A stretch of DNA of 64,000 nucleotides. Source: Paramacrobiotus metropolitanus. Lineage: Eukaryota > Tardigrada > Eutardigrada > Parachela > Macrobiotidae. Positions 30,286 to 43,721 of this stretch are shown here, in pieces (the stretch's first letter is position 1; each line of letters opens with the position of its first letter). The DNA is taken from assembly GCF_019649055.1 (NCBI RefSeq), contig NW_026570285.1:248001-312000 (forward strand), written 5' to 3'. Both the position numbers and the translations under genes were made by a program. The notes under the pieces were generated by a model that did not search any database, was not told the DNA's origin, and saw only the letters and a program-made list of their open reading frames with translations.

Positions 30286-32584
30286 ACTATTTGTCGGCCA
30301 CTTCGCAACTTCTTTTTTAGCAGTCGCGAAGTTTGGTCCGCAACGAGACAGTGACAACAGACGCCAAGTTTGGTACAGATTGAGCCACTTCTGTTCGGGT
30401 GACTCTTTCATTGTTTCTGTTACTGTTTATTCGGTATCGAATGGTCCAAAATTTTTCCGGATTTCGATTAAATTTATGCCGCTCTTGTATCTATAAAGTA
30501 TAAAGTATTACCAGAGTCCGAAATTTTCAGTCAGAACTCTCGTTCGTGCTCAGCTAATAGCTATTCATAGTACTGTACTGCGATCGATTATTGTGGATAC
30601 TCAAATCTTCGCTTCGCAGAAAAAGGTTATTCGCTTTTTTGTCATAAGAAGAAGCGCAGTAAGCTAATAATGTTTTACCAAAGCTTGAGAAACTGATCAT
30701 TCACAATCATAGAAACGCGTTCGGGAGTTCCACGTAAAACACGCCATTAGGGAGAGGATGGGCGAAGGTGGCCGGTAAATCAGTGTTCAAAAAAAGTTGA
30801 CCAGTAACTGAGAAAACCAATCAAAAACGATGTTCAAGGTAACGACAGCGATGCCATTACGTATATTTATATATCACCGCTAATGTTAGTACTTCTGCAT
30901 GTTTGGTAATTAACAGATACCTTTGAAAACGTGTTTGTAGATCTTACTCATCGTAGCACTTCTTTGTGCGTACGTGGAGGAACGGGCATGAAAACGATAA
31001 GCGCCTCGTATATCATAATTCGATTTATCTGCAGAAAATGCCATAAATGTTTTGTAGAAGTTATCTCCGCCTACAATGTACTTTTTATCACCTTCGGGTC
31101 CCGTTTACCACCTATAATTATGTAACTGTTTACCACGCGTGACCCGTAATACCTGTGCAAAACCACCTTCTGCCTACGCATACCACAACTTTTAAATACC
31201 TATGATTTGCACATATGATATTTTATAAATTTGCGGTCATAATATTTTTATGACTGAAAGGTTAAAGAGTCGAACTGAAAGGTTAAAGAGTTCAAATAAG
31301 CGTGATATACGTAGTATGCATAGGAGTCCGTCGTAGGTACTACTTTTCACCCAGCAGTTAAACAGCTCGTATTCCTTTCAAATTATTAATATTGCCGGTC
31401 AATATTCTTATTCCATGTTCAAAGTAGTAATTAAAATACTTAAGTATCTGCGACTTTAAATCGTATGTTGTGGGATCAGTTCCCTGGATGGGCACTATAG
31501 AGGACTTAGTCCTCAAAATTTAACCACAAAATGTATTAGATTTTTAACGTATATCAAAACAACTTTCTAAAGGCTGGTAAGGTACTCGTACTGACTGTAT
31601 TTTCGTTAGAATCTCATGGTGTTGGGTTCTGAATTTTGTATCAAACGACCGTTATTTTTTCGGTACATTCGTGGATGATTTCTGCCGACGAAAGAATTCA
31701 CTTGCAATTATGAAAGAAAAGAAATAATTTACTTAAGATACTGTGAAGTGCAATTGAATAATACTATGTAACGCCCAGTAACTTTGTTACCATATCAGTT
31801 GCCCGTGCTTTGGTTGCCAGTGTCAGTTTGGCCGGAACTAGAGCAATACCAGTATTACGGTAATGATAATAACAGTCACAAACACCCGGTTACAATGAAA
31901 ATAGGGCGAATTTGGAGTACAGAATGAGTATCAAGAAGTTCCCAAGCATTGCGCCTTATGGAGCCAGAAGGTAACTGCTTGTAACGAACAGTTTGTCCGA
32001 AAACCGGTTTGAAAACGCGGCATTTTATTTTTGGCATCCCGGCATCGCTAATATAGTGACTTATTTCCATTCATGCATTTAGCACCTGTCATGATCAACT
32101 TTTTCCGTTGATAACAGTATGTAATGATTGGTTATTTTTTTTTAAAGGAAACGTTTTTTATTCGTAAAGCTAGTAACAGACTAAGCTTGCCTTTCTAGTT
32201 GGTGCAAATTATAAGCCCATGCAAAACTGGCTCTGTTCCTACAGTTTATGCCGTCCTTTTGCAGCGTCGGCAGTTCTTATACTTAGGTACCAAACACAAC
32301 TGCGGTACTAAAAAGCGTAACGAAGCATCAACTGTCCACCGAAGCGCAAAAGAAACAATTGCATCTGTTGACTTGTATCTACTAATTAATATCAAAATTA
32401 AATTGTACTACAAAACACAAAAACGTAAATTACACTCCATAAATAAAAAAAGTAAAGCAGAAAATTATAAAGTTAGCGAATGATATGGATAACATGCGAT
32501 CAGTAATTACGGCGTGAATCAACTTTCGCTGCTACAAGAAAGCATCTTTTTTCCTTTAAGTGCCAGTTTCTTTATCATTCAGTA

Positions 32585-33011
32585 AGGGTACTCAAACATC
32601 CTTTTAGAATGGCTCTATAACTTAAAGGGGCCAGATCCTTTAACTTTTGGCTCCGCCTCTGCACGACCATTGGACGGAAGGCTCTATAATTTTCCTCTCT
32701 TTAACTTAAAGTCCTTTAACTTAAAGTACCAAAATCGTTACTTTTCGGTATAGAGCCCGCTGAGTTAGAAATCGCTGGTGCAAACTGAAACGGATCTTGC
32801 ATCTAATGTGCAGATATCTTTTGCAGACTACTGAAATTTGTTTCCAATGGTTTTAAACTTTCTGTCCTCTTGTGACGTGGGATGCGTAAACACCCATTCA
32901 AACCTAATTTATCATTAACCGATTTAGAGAAGTATGATTGGCTAGTGAGAGTTAAAGAGAAATCGCATCTATAACTTATAGAGCCGTTCATACAGGATGT
33001 TTGAGTACCCT
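32585..33011. mobile_element. MITE with TA target-site duplication (Tc1/mariner-like)
   Basis: 427 bp with inverted ends starting agggtactcaaacatcct. The similarity continues inward to ggctctataa on both sides (about 45 bp). TA lies on both flanks (32583-32584 and 33012-33013). There is no ORF. The TA duplication fits mobilisation by a Tc1/mariner transposase. Confidence 0.8.
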
Positions 33012-34239
33012 TAGTGCCATAAGTTAATTTTGTTCTGTGGTTCGATTAAAGAACCGATCCAGTACACTGGAGCACACAAAGTAAAACATAAATCTTAATT
33101 GCATCGCGCCTAATTGTCAGCTGGCGTATACAGCGTGCGTACACGACCGCCCGCCGACATCCGCCGATCACACAGCGCACCACACGTGTCCATTTTCCGC
33201 AGTCCGCAGCCGCGCACTCATAATTAGGCGCGCGCGCCAACACCGTAAAACGGCGCTGTTTACGACGGCCCGGTCCCTGTTGTGACTGCATAATACCCAC
33301 ACCACCGCAGACCGGTGCTGGAAAGATTCGTGGCTTACGGTCGTTAGCGGCCTAGGCAGGTGTGCTGATTTATCGTCATAATTACGACCCGGCACATGTA
33401 CATTTCGCTGTACGTACAAACCGTTTCTACACTGGCACACCGGCCAAAAGTACCACAAAACGTGCTGGCGCATAAAAATGCCAGCTTGACTGTCATAGGG
33501 AGACTTTTAATGAGCATCGGTGGACATAACTAATTTCCTATAAATCATACCCGGGTTCTGACATTACCGCATTGTACGCTGCGGCGCTATTTACCCGGTT
33601 TATTCTTCTATATTGAGTCAAACATCCGTATTACAACACACAGCCCAGACGCTTTCATTGCGATCAGTTGTGTACTGTGCACCGCGACTGTATTCCTTTT
33701 CATCCATACTGTGTATCCATAACATTTAAGCGGTCTATGTACATACACACCGGCGTACAATACCCGCGTTCACACCGGGGAATTGATCGCGAAAGCGACT
33801 GAAAACATATCTCCCACACAGCTTCAACATTTATCCCGCGTGTTGCGCATATATACACACTGCCGCACTTGACACCTTCCTGAATTGTTATCCGCTCTTG
33901 CTAACCGTATGACCCTTGATCGTGGGATGATGTCTTTTATCTTTACACCGGGAATATTATGGATAATCAGCGCATCCCCCGCCGCGGCTCACTTGACACC
34001 CCGCTAATCCCGCTTAGGAGGCCGTGCAGCGCATGCGCCGGCTATTAGTGACCTTTTCTATTGTGTGCGCCACCAGCGGCTTTCAGTATGACGGATGCGG
34101 TCGCCGGTAAGGGATTATAATATGCCGTAATTAGCGTCGATTACAATACAAGGGTTTCGTGTTTTGTGTTGGCGCGTTGATGGTTGTGATTAGTAAGGGT
34201 ACGCGTCGCCGGTTGTGATGTTAGTCAGTGTGCACGAGA

Positions 34240-37200
34240 ATGTCGGCGTTAACGTTGGTCTCGGCATCCACAGTTTCCGGTGCCCATCTGCCGGCCCATG
34301 CGGCTAACCGCGATACATGGGATCGGAAGATTGAATTCCTCCTGTCCATTATTGGATTCTGTGTAGATCTGGGGAATGTCTGGAGGTTTCCCTATGTCTG
34401 CTACAAGAATGGTTAGTTTGTTTTACTACTTGTTCGCGTTAAAAAAGGTGGCCGTTAATTTTGGCAAGATTATTTTGTCCAACTGTTCATAGTAATTAAT
34501 ATATAAACTTACCGCAATTCAGTTCCATGACTGCTTAATATAACAATTACATACAGCTGTTATTTTATTTCAGTATGCTGTACAGATAAGTATCTGTATT
34601 GCCATAGTGTTTTCTTTAAAATTTATACGTACAAAAAATATCTTCACAAAATATTGCATCCATTTACTGTTTTATTCCTGGTGTTCATTGTATAATTATT
34701 GGTTAATTAACTTGTCCATATCATACGGTAAAATGCGCATTACGATGCGTACTCGGCACTCCAAACTACATACTAAAATTAATAAGAATATTAAAATACA
34801 AAAGTTTCCTTAATATTATGAATCTATTTAAATGTAAGATTGTAAAAGTCTTTAATTGTTAAACGAACACTTTGCATGGTCACAGGTTCCTGTTGACTGT
34901 TATTGTGCTTGTAAAAAGTAAATTGTTTTCCTTTCCACCCGAAAAGTACGTAATTCTGTACTGTATGGATACAAACTTTGTTGGAATTGCAGGAGGAGGT
35001 ACGTATAAATGCTGGAGCTTTTTCCATCATCAAATTAAAGCATGCTGACCGTTACGCTAACTTCCTGTTGTTTTGTGCCTCTCTCCGCTGGCACGAACGT
35101 CCACTGCAGGCGCCTTTCTCATTCCCTACACCGGTAAGTTGCCCGACCACGTATATATATAAACCAATGACTTTTTCCACTTCCGGTTTCCTGTCCTTTT
35201 ACTGGATTAAAAACCCATTGATCGCATTGAGCTGCGATAAATAAAAGCTGTTCAGCGTGTATGTATCCTCTGTCTCTGTGCCGCAGTGATGCTGATCCTG
35301 GGCGGGATGCCATTGTTTTATTTGGAATTGGCGCTGGGACAATATTACCGGTCGGGATGTATCAGCATTTGGCGGTACATATGTCCGCTATTCAAAGGTA
35401 CCAATGGCCAAAAAATGCTCAAGAAAAAAAAACACTTTAATTGTTACAATTACAATTTACAACCAACTTGGGTGGTTATTATCTCTTTAGGCGCAGTTAG
35501 CACTTACTTTTAATTTTCGTGATATAATTTACATTGCAACATAAATACGAGCTTCAGTTAAATACATTGATGGGCTATTACAAGATTCAAAACATTTTCT
35601 CAGTTGCACATTTTTGGAAGAAAGTTGAAGCAGCAGCAGTGTACACTGTACACTCTGTCATTTATTATGCAATAATTATGTAACTGTCAGCAAAATGCGA
35701 TTAACCATACTTGTATCTAACAAATCTGTTTACAGCAGCTTCTAAGTTTCTAACATATGTGTATAAAGGCCGATTTCTTTATCATTCTCGAAAACGCACG
35801 ATACTTATGTGGCTGATGCCTTGCTTGGTCCGTAAATGTTTCATCATCAAAATAATAACTAGCTATTTTCCGTAGTTCATTAGATTACTAAATGTAAGAT
35901 TAGTACATAAATCCTTATACTGTTTATTTTATTTAATTGTATTACTATTTATAAATGCTAACAGATGTTCGGTATGCAAACTGAATTAGTTTGGTGTTAA
36001 TTAGTTAAAGTATACAATTAAATACATGAAAATAAATCTGGATGGAACCCGATCGTTTACAGATTTCGACTAAAGAAAATTACTAAATAGAGCTGGTACA
36101 TACTTTCTGGTTTCTGGAGTCATAGCGTTTTTTTAAAAAGTTTTTAATTACTGTGGCACAGACTTTCGTTGCGATAGTGTGCGGACAAAGTACTTAATTT
36201 TTATTATAAAATGATACTATTGTAAACGTTTTTTTATGTACACAGGTGTGGGATTTGGGATTTGTGTGATCGCATCGTATATGGTACAATCCCTTGCGCT
36301 TCGTGTTTCGACCATCATGTAATCACGATGTCGGCGTACTTATTATCCTGTGATTGCAGAGTTTTTATTATAATACAATTATTTCCACGGCAATATATTA
36401 TATTGTGGCCTCTTTTCAAGCGGAATTACCATGGGCACGTAAGTGAAAAATTACCCACATATAAACATACTTGTAGTAGCTAATCAATCGATTAAACATG
36501 AATGGTGGCGATATGGCGACGTGTACAGTATACAGGAACACGCTACTCGATCGTAACTACCGCATACCGTATTGCACAATAACTATTTTTGGATCGTTCG
36601 CTGCTTCTTAACTGTTCACTATCACTCTCATTGTTAATCCGCCGTTTTCGGTGTGTATGAGATTGCTATAATACGAGTATATGTATATACTTGTAACAAG
36701 TTGTATGTATTTTATATTGTTTTAAAAACTGTATGGACATCCCTACCAAGAACAAAGATCAATCAATATTTCACTTTTTTTCCGCTGATGTACATTGTAC
36801 ATAAGATAGAGTATATTCGAAATTAATCAAGCGGAGGCTTGCATATCCCGTACGACATATAAACCTGTCGCAATTTACTTACCATCGAGGCACATTATCG
36901 TTTTGGAAACCTAATAACCTTCCACAACATCGGGAGTCTCGCGCGTGTATGTTTGACAATTAGTTAGTTTGGCCACGCTCCGAACAGGCCGGTGTCATAC
37001 AGCGGCGGAAGCGTTTGTAATCTTTTGAAGCCCTCCTCGGCTGATTCCTCCTGGGAATCCGCTGCACGGCCCGTTTAACCGTCGGGCCGCAGGTATCTTA
37101 TCCAGGAAATTATTCCCGGGTGAGCCCTGCGCGCGTTCCAGGTTACGCTCTCCCATCGCAGCTAAACACCGGTCTGTACTGTAACTTTCACCGGACTTTT

Positions 37201-40200
37201 CCCACCTGACTGCGCCGCCACACTTAACCCATTCCGCGAAGTGTGTGCGCCCCGGTAGTTTCTTTGTGATAAAGGGCGTCTAATCGGCTTCGAATGCGCC
37301 GGTTTAGTCGGGTCTGCTTAATCTTCATTAGAAATTCCGGCTACGCCCGCAAGCTTTTGGTCCCTTTTGAAATGATGTGAAATTAGATCCGAAATTTAGA
37401 AAAACGATTTTTAAATGATTTTATTCTCTGACAGGAAAACGAAATCATTAAAAAATACTTCTAAGATTTTTGCATTTCGGACATTTTTACAATAGATTCG
37501 CATACTGGACACTAGAAGACAGTATTCTCTGCGTTGTTTCACGTTAGAAAACTTAATGATTTCTTAATATAAATTCGTATATGAGCTTGTGTAGACGCTT
37601 ACTATTACTTAATCAGTTTCGAAAAGCTTTTGTAATGCGGAACAATTCGCGAAGAATACTGTGTACCTGGTGTCCTCCGCCCGGTACGCGAATCCATATT
37701 GTCAAAATGTCCGGAATGCGAAAAATGGCGAAGTGTTAATAGTTACTGTTGTAAAAGCATCGCTCTTGTCAAAAGCTATTTTTATTGTATTTTGTTTCTG
37801 TTGATTCGGCATTTAATTTGATCGACCTGCAGTTTTTAAACTTTGCGCTTCAAACCGTTTCAAATCACTGAAGGCCGGTTAGAATTTGACATGATTTGAT
37901 TTGAAGCTAAAAATGTGAAACGTATGAAATTGTGATGTTCGCCCTACGCCACGCCAGTATGACAACCGAATTATGGATGTTATGCCGCTGAACGTGTGAC
38001 ATTTTACAGATTGCAATCACACATGGAACACTGCCAACTGCAGTCAGAACGCCAGCAGTGCCAATGATTCGTCGCGCATCTCACCCGCGGAGGAATATTA
38101 CTTGTAAGTCTTCCTGACCCGGCGCACTACTCTAATCGCTCATTTCCACTTGACTCGCGATTTCCGCTCATCCCAGTGCAGCGACAATCCATACATGACA
38201 TATGGGCGTGCAAATGATCATCGTCTTACGTTTAATGTCTTCCTCGTGTTTCTCATTAAATATGAACGACTTTTCTGCGGGCAGCGAAAATTGTTTCTTT
38301 CAAGTTTAAACGCGTTGGTTATGGGAGCTGCGTAAAAAAGCGTATTTGGTGTGTATAGCGCGTGTGTGTAGGCTCTTATCAGACGCAGCCTGTCACGCAT
38401 GATTGGCTGCGCTGCCAGACCGAGCGTTGGAATGTCAGCCATTTTGTGTGTATGAGAGCAGAGGGAGAGAGTGAAAGACTGGTGCGCTGATCGGCATTGT
38501 CGCTCGGTGTCGTAATAACATGCCCATCAATCAACGTGTCAAGACGGACTCGCGCTACCGTAACATAAACAGTTTTGCCAGCTCCTGCGATTTTACATAA
38601 CTACGCATATGGAAAATTTCGTCCAACCATCGAATAAAAAAGTTTACCGGCATCATAGACACGTTTTCAAAACGTGTTAGCCGTTGCCGTTTAAGCACTA
38701 TTTCGCCCAGAATAAATTTTTTAAACGGTGCAACATATAACATGATTTCCCGATTTCCGTAGGCTTTTCCTTTAGCTATCTCAGCCTATCTGTAATTTGT
38801 TTGATTTTGCAGTCGGCAAGTGCTGGAAATTCACAAATCCGATGGCATCCACGACCTGGGTCCGCCACGATGGCAGTTCGTCTGTGGACTGGTGGTGGTG
38901 TTCATAATGGTGTATTTTGCACTCTGGAAAGGTAACTGCAAATTTCTTTATCGACCTGTGAAATCCGTTCGCAGACAGTGGCACCTCCAATATTGTCGGT
39001 GATCAGCGAGAGCAGCTAATTTGATGGTTTAGCTCTTTGTTCGTTTGAAAATCTTTATGCTGTTATTATTCATTGGTCACGTGACCAATGAAGAGAAACT
39101 TCTTTAAATGTTTTGGTAACGGATGCACATGATCCGACGAATCGGACCATTTACAACATCAACTTATTTGCCGACAGTATCGAGTATCGAATCATCCATA
39201 AAGGCAGAATGCATGCAGCCTTCATCCATATAAATTATAGATTTCATAGTGCAGTGGCAGTCAAATATACGCCTTAGACCAATCCAAACTTGACTGTGCC
39301 AGTAGCAAATTGCTAATAACGGCGGGTTTCAGATTTTGATCAGTTAATTTTTATACTTACCAAAATCTCCTTGAATAGACATCTTTCTCTGCTTTTCCAG
39401 GACCAAAGAGTTCGGGGAAGGCCGTATGGGTGACGGCCCTATCGCCTTTTGTTGTGTTATTCATCCTGCTGATCCGCGGACTGACCCTGGATGGATCCCA
39501 CGACGGCCTCAGTACGATCCGTACTTTCTCTCTCTCTAACACAAAAAGCACAACAGCTAATACGGATGCCGTTGTCTTACAGAATATTTCCTGGAACCCG
39601 AATGGAGTCGTTTACTGGCCGGTGAGGTGTGGTCGGACGCGGCGGCCCAAGTTTTCTTCTCCCTAGGTCCCGGCTTCGGCGTGCTGATGGCGCTGGCCTC
39701 GTACAATCCCTTCCACAACAACTTCTACCGGTAATGCTCGCATACCCTTTACTCGATCGGTACTTCGATGTTTTTCGCATTTCGGACGTGTCCTGTATAT
39801 TGATTCACATACCGGACACCAGTCACGGTATTCTCCGCATTGTTTGTTCCACTTCCACATGACAACTTCTCAAAAAATTTTTGAATACACACGCGATATA
39901 CTCTGTATATTGCTCTTATACAAATCTGCACATGGGATTAATGAAAAATTAGCAAACTTTCGAATGTGGAAGCCAGATGAAGACACCCTCTCTCTGGTGT
40001 CCAGTACGCGAATCAGTATGATGTACGCGTCCGGAATGCGATACACCTCGGAGTACTCGTTCTGTATATTCGATCGATACCGATGGAATCTTCTTAATTC
40101 TACAAAAGGCACAGACGTGACACTCAATGTCATGACCTTTACCGCATCCATAAGGATCGTGTACTGGGCTCACCAACCTAATTTACCTTGTCACACTGTC

Positions 40201-42603
40201 TGTTGGGGTGTTTGTAGGGATGCCCTCTTGACGAGCTTCATCAATTTCTTCGCCAGCTTCCTCAGTGGACTGGTGGTGTTCAGTGTTCTAGGTTATTTGT
40301 CGCACGTAACCGGCAAAGAGGTTAAGGACGTCGTGTCCGATGGTACAGTACACAACATGCTTGACACGTTTCTGTATGTATCACTGACTGGTCTGTCAAA
40401 TTAGGTCCGGGATTGGTTTTCGTTGCGTATCCGTAAGTCTGTATACCGACAGTGCAGCTATTTAAAGGAGTATAATTATATGCCTTCAAGGTCATATGAT
40501 GCGTTTTCTAACAGGACCGCCATCGCAACGATGCCGGGTGCTCAGTTCTGGAGTGTTATCTTTTTTATCATGCTGGCCTCGCTGGGATTGGATAGCACGG
40601 TAAAGGTCATCAATTCGCTTTTTGCTCGGAAATACAGTGTTTACACTTTCCAGTTTGGTGGACTGGAAGCCATTTTAACGGCAATATCCGATGAATTCCC
40701 CGTACCTTTTGGCAAACATCGAAAACTTTTCTGCTTAGGAATCTGTTTGTATTGTTTCTTGGGCTCATTACCAACCACTACTTATGTACGAAAGTCTGCC
40801 TACTAATTGGAAAATTATTGAAAACTGTCCATAAAAAATTCGCTAAAAATAACAACATTTTTTGCATGTTTAGGGTGGACAGTACGTCATTACGCTATTA
40901 GGTAAGTACACCGTACAAGACGCAACAAAATACCGAACAGATGAACATTATAATATAGCATCTATTTTTGTTGTTTTTTCAGACTTTTTCGGACCGACAA
41001 TCGCAATTCTGTTCATTGTATTTGTGGAAGCAGCGGCGTTTTGCTGGTTTTATGGTAAATTTAAAAATTTTCCGCTTCGTTATGTTTTTACCTAACTGGA
41101 ATTTTTTATGCTTTCGTGCAGGTATATCGCGGATATCACATGATGTTAACCTAATGTTGGGCCACAAACCGGGATTATTTTGGATTATATGTTGGACATG
41201 TATTAGTCCTGTTTTCATATTGGTATAAATTCAATGATATTACAAACTCTAATCAGTGACGGCTAATTTGATAAATACAATGACAGAATCGATGGGGTAA
41301 TATTGTTTAACTGCAGGCAATCTTCATTTTGACCCTGACCAACTACACGCCGTTGACCCTGGGCAGCTATGTGTTCCCCGAGTGGTCGGTGGCGTTGGGA
41401 TGGGTGCTGACCTTCTCGTCCATCCTCTGCATTCCCGGCTACATTATCATCGCGTTGCTCACGAGAAAAGGGACACTTCTCAGTGTAAGTTACCTTACAT
41501 TTAATATTTATTTTAGAGGACAAAAGCAGAATGATAGGTTCTTTCTACGTAAAGTAAAATAATAATTTGTAGTACAGTGGCTGATAAGTCTGCGAATGCT
41601 GTCATTACGAAACAGCACTCTAAGGAAACGTCGGATTTAAATTTCAAATTAAATAAGGACAGAGATTTTGGTTACTTTTTCGATGTTAAAGATTTTAACG
41701 GTAAAGTAGTATGTATACCCGCGTTTGTACTTCATACCATTTTGATATATCAAAATGGTATGAAGTACAAACGCGGGTTTGTACTTCAAAAGATTTATTA
41801 GACAATAGCTATATAGCTATTGTCTAATAAATCTTTTTATTTATTTTATGATTTCATTACACAGTATTAGCACACCAAACTGCATCGAATAATTCCATTA
41901 AATTACGATACTACGAGCGATAATCAGCGAGCGAGCGCTCGTATATTAGCGAGCATAATCAGTGATATTCAAAAAAGCTCCATTCTTAATCTTATTTAAA
42001 AAGTGCAAAGTGAATATTATTATCGTCGATCACAGGATGCGGCTGGGGCGTGAAAGGAGCAACACAAACGTTTTGTATAAATAATAAAGAATTAATGACA
42101 GCAGAATTGTAAGGCAGAAAAAACTGGCGAAAATTAATAAACAGTAATTAAATTTGGTGCAAGAAAGTAATTTCTGTGCAAAGGGAGAACATTCGTATAG
42201 AAGTACTAAAGTAATCTTGTGCTTGTACACTTTTCAGCACTAAAATCCATGTAAAACTTATTTTCTAATCAAATTATAGAAACTCGCACGTAATTATTGA
42301 AATTTTTACTGTGAAGTAACGTGCCCGCGTTTGCACTTTTGAACCGGATGACTAAGTACTTCTGTTGCCAGCTGTTAAATTTTATTTGATTTGTAATACA
42401 GAAATCCGTATTATTTAAGCGTAAATAAATTGCAGAAATTTCACAAGCTGATCCGACCGGAAGAGTTCACCGCGGAGCCCAGCGAGACGGTGGCCCTGAA
42501 CAACGGCAAACACCTCGACACGGAGCACCCCCCGGTCATCACCTTCCCCACCTTCACCATGTCCCCGCCCACCACCACCACCACCAGCTCCACCTTCGAC
42601 TAG
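34240..42603 (+). CDS. SLC6 sodium-coupled monoamine transporter (dopamine/serotonin/octopamine type)
   Basis: Nineteen exons: 34240-34411, 34993-34998, 35110-35133, 35287-35397, 36246-36283, 36360-36438, 38010-38103, 38813-38931, 39401-39511, 39583-39730, 40218-40342, 40405-40432, 40515-40599, 40654-40785, 40874-40901, 40983-41054, 41122-41222, 41317-41484, 42436-42603. All phases agree, giving 602 aa. It should take up a monoamine at the plasma membrane with Na+ and Cl-. TM1 reads [20 protein letters not shown], with the Asp that marks monoamine transporters. TM3 is [15 protein letters not shown]. The glycosylated loop has LPWAHC ... WNTANC. TM6 has [18 protein letters not shown] and TM8 [20 protein letters not shown] and YVFPEW lean to the dopamine-type group, while LDSTF leans to serotonin, so the substrate is not settled. 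The N-terminus is short (about 30 aa before TM1). Confidence 0.93.
34993..34998 (+). other. 6-nt micro-exon of the SLC6 gene
   Basis: The sequence between ttgcag and gtacgt is just gaggag. Including it restores the invariant GGGAFLIPY of TM1b (KN-GGG-A). Skipping it keeps the frame but loses two glycines that every SLC6 transporter has. Confidence 0.75.
41717..41778. repeat. Perfect 62-bp palindrome in the last SLC6 intron
   Basis: 31-bp arms with no spacer, centred at 41747/41748 in gatatatc. Each arm carries cgcgtttgtacttcatacca. Confidence 0.95.
41788..41837. repeat. Perfect 50-bp palindrome in the last SLC6 intron
   Basis: 25-bp arms with no spacer (aaaagatttattagacaata...), centred at 41812/41813. 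It starts 10 bp after the first palindrome. Confidence 0.95.
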
Positions 42604-43721
42604 CCACCCCTGTGTTCTCATCCGCATTTGTATTCGTTCGACGAATGTGATTGCTCTGCGCGGCACTTTTAATTAGACTACACAGTATAAACAAATCCTT
42701 AATAAAACTGACTAGTCAAGAGACCCAACACAGACGCGCACAACCCTCTCCGTCGTCAAGCACCAAAAACAGATTAAATTAATTAAAACCATACACCCCG
42801 AGATTAATCAATCAAAGCAGTCACCGGACTGGACAGATCAGATTACACCAAAACGCAGACAATTACACCAACACCGTACGAGGCTGCACATATCGAAGAT
42901 TTTTGGAATGAGAAGTTGCCGATTTGGTTAGGGAAGGGAGTGTCGGACTCTCAAGTCTCCTGGATGTCCGTGTAGCGGACGCGGCCGGCGCTGGATCCGC
43001 TGGTTAGTCCCGTGCGCTCGTTGGCGTCCCCTGGTCCTATTAATACACAAAGCTCTTCAATAACGATTTATCTGGGAAAGACCCATCTACATTACAAAAA
43101 AAAATCGAGGCCGGTAGACACTAATCACAACGATTCAAAATTTAATACAAAAAAATGAGTCAGAATTACTGAAAACCCCGAAAGTCATGGCTTCGGCGAC
43201 GGCCTGTCCAAAAATCAGAAAATTTGCGACTGCATATCAAGGCAATTCAACAAGGTATGAAATACATCATCTGCATTTGAGGAATATTTAAAAAGTACTC
43301 CTACAGAGTACTATTCCTGCTAATAGAGAGAATAATATATTTCTAACAATAGAGAGCTTTTTACCACTGTCGACTACCGAGCCTACATTAAAGGCCAGAA
43401 AGCATGGCAATTTCGTTGCATAAAACCACATATTTTGTAGTACAGTGGCGAGAGGTCCAGGCGTTATTCATCATTTCTACTAATGTGCAGCACTATAAAA
43501 TATTCTGCCTCAATTCGATAACTGATAAACATGAAAAAAAAACGTTATTTTTTACTATTCACAGAGTAAACGATATTTGTATCTTTTTGTGAAAATATAT
43601 TTTGAAAAATAATTTTTCTTGATACATATTTTTCTTTAAAAAATACAAACAACCGACAATGCTTTCCCAGCAGTTCGTTTCCTATCGTGTATTTACAAAT
43701 TTTGTTATTACGGTATACTAT
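42604..43721. other. Convergent intergenic region (SLC6 / cysteine-string protein)
   Basis: Contains the SLC6 3' UTR, with aataaa at 42701-42706. The two genes converge here. No other gene is seen. Confidence 0.5.
42701..42706 (+). terminator. Polyadenylation signal of the SLC6 gene
   Basis: AATAAA, 98 bp after the stop codon. Confidence 0.6.

Larger units (their letters stand above)
29079..34239. other. Gene-poor region upstream of the SLC6 gene
   Basis: No coding gene is recognised. A GC-rich, self-complementary stretch lies at 29570-29650, a 91-bp tandem repeat at 30081-30285 and a MITE at 32585-33011. The last kilobase (33.1-34.2 kb) is richer in GC than the rest and probably holds the promoter and 5' UTR of the transporter. 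I cannot place the transcription start. Confidence 0.4.

Noticed and set aside
36246-36438. Apparent frameshift in TM3 of the SLC6 gene
   Set aside because: A 76-nt intron (36284-36359, gtacaa...ttgcag) between YM and SFYYNT restores the frame and the exact family spacing, so the gene is intact.
41577-41801. 74-codon ORF in the last SLC6 intron
   Set aside because: It runs through the palindromes and has no homology. The exon phases on both sides need the intron.
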